From: Globomyces pollinis-pini
Taxonomy: Eukaryota; Chytridiomycota; Chytridiomycetes; Rhizophydiales; Globomycetaceae
Direction of reading: 5' to 3'
DNA length: 13,095 nucleotides
NCBI GenBank assembly: GCA_025399215.1
Contig: MU621504.1
Coordinates: 1-13,095 of the forward strand
Made by a program: the position numbers and the translations under genes. How positions within the stretch are numbered: position 1 is the stretch's first letter; each line of letters begins with the position of its first letter. The notes below the pieces were generated by a model, which was given only the letters and a program-made list of their open reading frames with translations, had not been told where the DNA came from and ran no database searches. Positions 6,703 to 13,095 of the stretch are shown here, piece after piece.

Positions 6703-8688
6703 ATGGTTTATAAGAACATTGTCAAAGTTTTTGCGTATATTGTTGAGCAATGGTTTGTAGTTAATGATTACTAATTTATATACAGGTTTATTTAATGGCT
6801 TCTAATAGCTTGATAGTTTGTCTGTGTTTATTGTTATTGCACAGTCTACTTATGAGTCAGTACATACACTATACACCAAAATAAGACCAATGGATCAAGA
6901 TATTTTATTGGAAAATAGACTGCAGTCTGCTCCAAACTACGAAAGTTGGTTGTCAATAGCTAAAGAGTTGGATCGAGTTCGGGGTAAAGTTACCGAAGTC
7001 TAATTTCAGAGTTGGATCAGTGGAGGAAACAGCCAGTGACTTCATTATTCGATCACAAATTGATAACATCCAGAATTAAAAGTTTGCGGGCAGCAAGAAA
7101 TGCAAACGATTTACCTACGATGAAGCTGTTAATTCGGTCAGGTATAATGTTGTTTTCATGAAGTAGGATTGTTAAGAAATTTGGGTGGAATTATGGATGT
7201 ACGATTATTTACTGTTTCTTATGTTGGAACCAAAAATCTTATAGAAGAGTACTTAGCAGAAGTCACAACTACAATCCAATACATTGCTGATTTGGACGCA
7301 GAAATGGAGTCACTACAGAGTCGATTAGAACTATTTACAGAAGTTGAACAAAGCTTCGGCCACACAGCACTGTTATTACATGGTGGTACTACTTTTGGTA
7401 TTTTTGGCTGGTTCCATTGATACTATAGGTTTGTATCATGTTGGGGTAGTGGAGGCCCTTTATAGGGCACGGTTGCTTCCAAAAGTTATTAGCGGCTCAT
7501 CGATTGGAGCACTGATTGCGGCTTTGATTTGTAATCTGGTGTCTCTAATTTTGAAATAGGTATTCATGATGAAAATGAGTTACCGGTATACCGAAATATC
7601 AACTAATTGGATGGTAGGGATTATTTGTTACCGGTGGAATTAATTTAGAAGCGTTTGCTACGAAAAAAGGTGGCAGTATACGTCGAAAAATTACCAGATT
7701 GTTGACTAATGGTACTAGTTATGTCTTTAACAATTCTGAAAAGGATATCTGTTGGATATTCAAGTGTTGGAAGAATGTGTTAAAGCAAATTTGGGCGATA
7801 TAACATTTGAAGAAGCTTACGCTAAAACCGGAATGATTTTAAATATCACTGTATCCTCTTCTAGAAAAAACGAAATACCAAGAGTAAGCATCTGGACCTA
7901 ATAGCAGGTCTTGAACCATTTAACTTCTCCTAATGTTCTTATTCGAAGTGCTGCTTGTGCTTCATCGTCCATGAAATTTTTGTATAACAGTGTTGACTTG
8001 TTGGCCAAAAATAGTTCTGGTCAGATTTTTGTGTGGTCTCCTTCATCCATAAAGTGGGGGAACTCTTATTCTGACAAGTATTCAATTCAATTTTAATAGT
8101 AGCGACTCCCCCGAGCAACGGTTAGCAGAGTTATTCAATGTCAATCATTTTATCTTGTCTCAAGCACAACCATATATTGCCCCATTTCTTTCCAAAAGCC
8201 CAAAATCAAATAGTGCAATGACTAACATTGTGCATAAAGCGTTAACGTTCACCAGCAGTGAAATTCGTTTCCGAATGACTCAAGTACAAATATTCTGTTT
8301 TAAACCTAATAGCTTGCGAGGCTGGGTTTAATTCCGCAAAGTTTAGGATCATTATTTGACTTGAAAATACATGGGCATGTTACCATTGCTCCACCACTCG
8401 ACTCTATGGTAATTGCAAGTGCTAATTACCTAGGATTTCTATACTATTTTCGGAAATCCTACATATGAATCTTTAGATTATTGGATTTTAAAAGGTCAGA
8501 GATCCACCTGGCCTTTTTTGGCCATGATTAAGAATAGAACTCTGATTGAAATGAAACTATATGAAGGTCTGGTTATGTTTTGCTAATTCTCAGTGAAATA
8601 TGCAATCTCTTGTGCATTGGAAAGGCGAAGAACAACCATTGCAGACCCACGTTCTATTTTGAAAAAAAGGACTCAGTCTATTGGCTAA
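6703..8688 (+). CDS. Patatin-type triacylglycerol lipase (Tgl3/4/5-SDP1 family), 14 exons
   Basis: Exons: 6703-6756, 6786-6815, 6845-6983, 7010-7141, 7167-7397, 7429-7530, 7560-7585, 7618-7711, 7744-7883, 7908-8077, 8103-8283, 8313-8408, 8434-8566, 8594-8688, giving 540 aa. Layout: a hydrophobic N-terminal segment (residues 5-27); DUF3336 (about 55-175, with NYESWLSIAKELD and LLRNLGGIMDVRLFTVSYVG); then the patatin domain with HGGTTFG (190-196), nucleophile motif GSSIG (Ser220), LEECVKANLGDITFEEAY, LNHLTSPNVLI and LAELFNVNHFILSQ. Such enzymes hydrolyse stored triacylglycerol at lipid droplets. The dyad aspartate, normally in W-(S/x)-D-G-S, aligns with Asn368 (WGNS), and the usual A-L-P-G after ACAS is SMKF, so activity is doubtful. 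The first two exons and the last junction are less certain than the rest. Confidence 0.92.
7884..7907 (+). other. 24-nt intron of the lipase gene
   Basis: It is bounded by GTAAGC and ATAGCAG, with CTAAT only a few bases before the acceptor. Removal joins NEIPR to VLNHLTSP, matching the family without gap or insertion. It is a multiple of three but contains in-frame TAA, so retention would stop translation. It is the shortest intron I can place with confidence. Confidence 0.85.
8078..8102 (+). other. Lipase intron with tandem acceptors (22 or 25 nt)
   Basis: The donor GTATTC follows the codons for KWGNSYSD. The 3' end reads TAGTAG, so splicing at 8099 or 8102 differs by one codon. The 25-nt choice preserves the usual family spacing between the W of the dyad-Asp motif and the RLxELFNVNH block. 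The junction lies beside the position of the catalytic aspartate. Confidence 0.6.
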
Positions 8689-8781
8689 TATACATGTTTT
8701 GTAAGATTTAAATGGTCTTTATCACCGGAATTCAGTCAAACTACTAATCTTGTAATGACTTTCCATAAAACTTTTCTAAAG

Positions 8782-8874
8782 TAACTGCATATATTTTGTT
8801 TCAATTAGCACAAATTTATTAAGTTGTTAAAGAACTACATAAATTTTGTGTTTAACCAGCACAAATTTATTAAG
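8782..8874. repeat. Tandem duplication in the convergent spacer
   Basis: Copies at 8782-8823 and 8832-8874 (period about 51 nt) share AGCACAAATTTATTAAG, respectively CAGCACAAATTTATTAAG, and a diverged upstream half (about 80% alike by eye). The duplication makes up much of the 187-nt spacer between the stop codons of the two host genes. Confidence 0.75.
8815..8871 (-). terminator. Two AATAAA polyadenylation signals for TRAPPC10
   Basis: On the minus strand AATAAA occurs at 8871-8866, only a few bases after the TRAPPC10 stop, and again at 8820-8815 in the second repeat copy. The first is so close to the stop that the second may be the working signal. No AATAAA follows the lipase stop on the plus strand before the TRAPPC10 coding region. 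Confidence 0.5.
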
Positions 8875-8875
8875 A

Positions 8876-11800
8876 TTACCTATTAGGTTCTTTAAAATAT
8901 CTTTTGCAAGACTCTTCCTTTGGCAAAATAACCAATCCAGATTGTACAATTGGCCCTTCAAAAAAAACTCCTTCAATACTGTCGTCCAAGACACGAAAAC
9001 GAATATTTGGTAGTGTAAAGGGCCCAGGACATAATGGCGTAATGTGTATCCTAAAATCTGTTGCTTGGGTTTTCTATTTGGTTTGAGTTCGTAAGTATTA
9101 CCGTCATCACAAATTTCTTTCTTGTTGGTCCACCAAGTATATATTTGGAGCGATTTTGGCTAATTTCAAAAAGAACAATAAGGTTTTGTTCATTTGCTAA
9201 CCAATTCTGAACCTTGATGCTCAAAGTGGTAGTCAACAAATCACCGACATGAGGACGTTCTACCTTGTCAATTACCCACTCTGCACGGAGTAATACCTTA
9301 GATTAGATTGTACAAAAAAACTTACACGACAAGGCTGATAGGATTTTTGATGTATCACCTTACGCATAGGTAAAGAGGATAGTGGCTGTGAAGCAATCAT
9401 GTCTTCAGTGATGCACATCAATTCCTGAAATGAACATAAAACTGGGATTACATTATTGAACTGTGCAATTGCATCTAAAAGCAGGCTCTTCTGTTCACTG
9501 GAAATTTGGAAAAAAGACTCAGATAGTATAACGCTATCAATAGCGGGAATTTGGATGGTTCCATAATAGCAAAGATCGGAAAAATCCACATTTCTGGCCA
9601 ACTTCAATAGCATTCTCTTAGTATGACCATATGCTTGCAATACGTTAAATTCTTTCAAAATGGCAATAAGCCTCTTTAGCAAATACTCTTCGATTTCTAA
9701 AGACTAAACAAACAAATAAAAATACCTATATGTAACGGCTGGTATTCAATTTCTATTGAGACATCTAAGCTGTCTGTTAATCGTGTTATGGATCAATAAT
9801 TATTTACCTTGAAATTGATCAGCAGGAATCTTTCCTACGACAATAGACTCTTGGTCTGAAAACAGTAGCTACAGTTTAAGTTCTTCGCACAGTTTACTAA
9901 ATTTGATTCGGGAAGTAAAGGGATCACAGTGACAGGTTTTAATTTAAACGAAGTTAATCGAACAGGATATGTAACTTGACTAACAAGGTGGTATCGTAAA
10001 TATGTGCTAAAGAGAATATGAGCATTACTCAATAAATTACAAATCAGAGCTATGAGAAACATGATCTACAATTGAAAAAGGATCTGAGAGTTGAAGTTGA
10101 ATCATGATTGGGTAAACAACTTTTTGACTTTCACTCAGATTATCAGTTAAGATGACCTTGATCTAAACATTAAAAAGAACTGCTCACACGTTGTTCTACG
10201 TTATCAGGATCTGTTGACTGATATGGCAGAGAAAATGTTAAAATCGAATAGGAAGTAAGTGGGGGTATTAAAATCTTCGAATCCTTTACGGTCAAATTTA
10301 AATCAGACCATTCTTCATCTAAAAATATTTAGTTTGGACACAGTACTTGTAAATAATCTGCCACTGATACTGTCTTGATATGTAAATGAGATAGCCGTCA
10401 AAGGAGTGATATCAATTGACCCACGTTGAATAGCAGAAGCTTTAGATTGAACTTCGAAGCACACTAATTTCTGTCCCACTGAACAATTAGAGTTCTAATT
10501 TAATTTCATACCCATTGGCGATTTATAACAAGTAACCGATAACGAGTCAAAAGATTCTTCGACATAAATTTTCAATGACTTTTGAATTTGCTGCTGAATA
10601 TCATACTTCAATTCCAGCTTTCCACAGGTAAACGAAATGGATGTTGGGATATAAACTCCATGGATAGCAACTTTCTGTTTCTTCAGTTTTAGTGGGACTC
10701 ACCTTTCCTTTCAAGACAATACTTTGGTTATTACCAGGGGTAATAAGCAATTCAGTTGCAGACAAATGCATATTCAATCCGTCTCCAGCGGTGAAAGTCA
10801 GCGCAACCTTGTCAAATTTGATTTCCTAGTGTAAAGTTTATTGGTAAGCCTTACCTTTGGAAATAAACTAATAACGTCTACTTGAGCTATTAAATCAACA
10901 CCATAAGCCAATTCATCTTTCACTGAAACATTCCTGACAGATAGAAGAGAAGAATTGAATTGAACAAAAGGTTCAAAATATCTATACGCAACCAAAACTA
11001 ATTGATCCATGTAAAATAATGGTGATTCCAATGTTAAATCGGAAGGATGAATTATTAAGTGCAAATAACTTTCCAGAAGATTTTCATCGATATGCAGTTG
11101 TCTTTGGCAGATTGCGTAACGCTCTATCAGCATCGAATCAATCTGATTCCAACCGGATCTCGAATACTGAAAACATATCTGTTTGAAAATATCTGAGGCC
11201 TTTTGATAATTTTGTCTCGCACTAAAGCGAAATGAGAATTAAACATTGTTACAAATATAAAAAAGCCAAATCCGCTTTTAGGAATGCCACTGTTGCTGGA
11301 CGCTTGCAGATTTCAAAAGATCGAAAGCATTTATTAGTTAAATCCTATGAAATAATTAATTGTTACATTGTATTATGATGATAGTTCGCCATTATTATAA
11401 AATTTATAAATTTATCATACCTCATAAATATGATCAAAAGACACCTTAGACTTCAATATATTCTGTAACGTTTCATTGGTAGTTTTAATCTCCAACTTTT
11501 CATGAGAAGTCATATCAGCATCTAACAAATCATCCACTGGGATACAATCCTCAGCATCACAATGCAATGAAGTTGGCATTAAATTACTTGACACACCCAA
11601 TTTATCCAGCTATAAAGTGTTAGAATAAGACGGATACTTGGTGACGAGCATGCTGGAATAGCTCACCTTTGAGAATTAAACCAATGTTGTACAACCTGTA
11701 TTATCACTATCAACTCGGAATAAGTGTACCTTTTAATCCTTCATACTCTAATACTGCAGCTGGAGGGTAGTTTGAAATGGCAAATAGCTCATCACAGTGC

Positions 11801-13095
11801 TTAATAACATTCAAAACAATTGAATATGTCCAGCTTTCGGTAAAAAACTTCGAAAGAGATTCCTTCTATGTTAATAATTTCACTTTATACTTTGTATTCT
11901 TGTAGAGTTTTAGAAAAAGAAGCCACAAAGACTTTTGTTCGGTGACAAATTTCAATTGGATGTGAGAGTAGGTTTAAAATTGTAGTCTGTCGGGCAAATA
12001 AATACATCCTAAAGTCAAATATTGTAATAGAGTTTTGAATGATTAATTCTTTGAATCGTTTTTGGTTTATAGTGAAAACATCTAGATGATCATCTCCTAT
12101 TTCTGTTCCACCGAATTTCTTGAACCATGGTGCTCCTTGTTCACTCAAAGTTTGGTAAAATAATGCCTCCAGCTCATCATACTCTATCAATGCCTCCTTG
12201 TACAGTCCCATCATTTCAAAAGTTCCAGATAGTGCTTCCTAAATTATTAGTTGGATTTATTTGTAGTGATAAAGTGTACGATGAAATGCGCTATCCACAT
12301 AGAACATTCAGAAATTCTAATTATCTACCTTTTGAATGAAATATTGGCAATAATTCCAACCAGGAATCAAACGTTGATGTTCCAATTTTCTTGAATCTTC
12401 TTCATATTGAATTAATTGTTCGGTAAATCCATTTATCAATATGTCCCTCAGTCGTATCATCAAATCATTCCAAATATCAATATTTAACTTGTCAGACAGC
12501 TTAATCTGAAAGAATCTGTCATTCCAATTAAACAAATATCATCTTACTTTTCCTTCTTCAGATTAAAATCCAATTTTAATTTCTCAGTAACGGTTGTATT
12601 TGATCCAAACAACCTCGATTTGATATTCAAATCATTTGAAATATGTACAATAATCCAGTCCTATCTGTCTAGTTGAATCAAATACATACTTGATTCTTCT
12701 TGTTTGCAACAATATTCAACCATTCTTGAATAAGTTTCTTTGAATTATTTTTATAAGTATCCAAATCGTCAGTAGAACAGAAGAATATATGACCAAAAAC
12801 GCAGTTGGTAATAATAGCCCCTGGTGTGAATGTTGGAAATAGATCTGGAGAGTATTTCAACAATTCTAAGTGCATTGTTGGAAGGCAATGTTTAGATTCT
12901 GTTCCTCGTGTAGGATTTACAACATCCAAGTTCTTTAAAGGTAATCGAGATGCAAAATGGTCTTGGATAGTTGGCCAGATTTGACCATCCTCATGATAGG
13001 AGATGATTGGTTTCATGTAAAAAATATTAGATTTGTGGAATTGTGATGGATCCTGGTGCGATATCAAGGCAATTGGTCCTGCACAATGGTATTGA
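8876..13095 (-). CDS. TRAPPC10/Trs130, TRAPPII complex subunit; 5' end beyond window
   Basis: Twenty-one exons (minus strand, high to low): 13095-12690, 12660-12548, 12515-12329, 12238-11891, 11865-11730, 11666-11638, 11609-11421, 11344-11253, 11221-10855, 10825-10703, 10674-10512, 10478-10347, 10318-10188, 10162-10041, 10006-9891, 9855-9808, 9773-9726, 9696-9452, 9424-9326, 9296-9102, 9073-8876. They give 1161 aa to the TAA at 8878-8876. Matches to TRAPPC10: KPIISYHEDGQIWPTIQ and SRLPLKNL (28-56), FEMMGLYKEALIEYDELEAL (242-261), RMYLFARQ, ELFQHARHQLDKLGV (398-412), ERYAICQRQL, then beta-rich C-terminal domains ending near LPNIRFRV and SGLVILP. TRAPPII acts in Golgi/endosomal trafficking as part of a Rab11/Ypt31 exchange factor. 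The length fits the family. The true start may be Met at 13016-13014 or lie outside. Exons 9891-10006 and 9808-9855 are the least certain. Confidence 0.95.
9425..9451 (-). other. 27-nt intron or nine in-frame codons (ambiguous)
   Basis: It is bounded by GTAATC and ATTTCAG on the minus strand and fits the size class of the other introns. It is also a multiple of three with no stop, so reading through adds nine residues (VIPVLCSFQ). Frame alone cannot decide. Confidence 0.5.
11667..11729 (-). other. 63-nt intron readable as two adjoining introns (34 + 29 nt)
   Basis: The TRAPPC10 frame demands removal of 11729-11667 to join EYEGLK to GELFQHARHQ. The interval splits exactly into GTACAC...TACAG (11729-11696) and GTTGTA...CTCAAAG (11695-11667), each with its own GT and AG and each in the local size class. 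Keeping the second half would give a stop within seven codons. Confidence 0.6.
12239..12328 (-). other. 90-nt intron of TRAPPC10 (longest)
   Basis: The donor is GTAGAT and the acceptor AATTTAG, with ACTAAT near the 3' end. It joins WNYCQYFIQK to EALSGTFEMM in phase 0, where the family is continuous. An in-frame TAG lies near its start. Together with the introns at 11345-11420 (76 nt) and 11667-11729 (63 nt), it is one of three that exceed 35 nt. Confidence 0.85.

Noticed and set aside
7398..7428. Lipase as a frameshifted pseudogene at the patatin motif
   Set aside because: The apparent frame change is exactly solved by a 31-nt GT...TATAG intron, and twelve further intervals behave in the same way.
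12127..12339. Plus-strand 70-codon open frame
   Set aside because: It is antisense to TRAPPC10 exons and the 90-nt intron.
1..13095. CRISPR arrays, bacterial operons, tRNA or rRNA genes
   Set aside because: No regular repeat-spacer array, ribosome binding sites, tRNA-like cloverleaf or rRNA core sequence was seen. The genes and introns are eukaryotic.

Overview
The window is nuclear DNA from an AT-rich eukaryote. I think it is an early-diverging fungus: a Tgl3/4/5-SDP1-type lipase (DUF3336 plus patatin) and a TRAPPC10/Trs130 gene sit beside a dense set of decayed transposons. I cannot name the species. The genetic code looks standard, because 1,700 joined codons contain no internal stop.

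Left part (1 to about 6.0 kb): transposon graveyard. From left to right: a Ser/Pro/Thr-rich coding fragment (1-258, minus) interrupted at 260 by what looks like the terminus of a hAT element; palindromic TCGAAT/ATTCGA repeats; the decayed hAT transposase C-terminus (630-823, minus); a Harbinger-type pair with a Myb/SANT-like ORF (1464-2146, plus) facing a transposase C-terminus (2206-2394, minus); a collapsed Ty1/copia retrotransposon (2617-3840, minus); an unresolved, stop-ridden stretch (3841-5039); two inverted copies of an LTR-like sequence (2483-2563 and 5040-5116); and a frameshifted FAR1/MULE transposase N-terminus (5160-5997, minus). None of these coding remnants is intact.

Right part (about 6.7-13.1 kb): two apparently intact, convergent host genes. 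The first is a patatin-type triacylglycerol lipase (6703-8688, plus, 14 exons, 540 aa). The second is the TRAPPII subunit TRAPPC10/Trs130 (13095-8876, minus, 21 exons in the window, 1161 aa, N-terminus beyond the edge). Their stops are 187 nt apart, and that spacer holds a tandem duplication with two minus-strand AATAAA signals.

The most striking signal is the introns. Joining the exons by frame and family similarity requires 33 introns. Thirty of them are only 24-35 nt (mode 29), GT...AG, often with a CTAAT/CTAAC-like box almost touching the 3' splice site. Only one of the 33 is a multiple of three without an in-frame stop. One 63-nt intron can be read as two complete introns placed back to back (34 + 29 nt). 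The lipase keeps its serine nucleophile, but the aspartate of the catalytic dyad appears to be Asn. All splice junctions are inferred from DNA and need RNA evidence.
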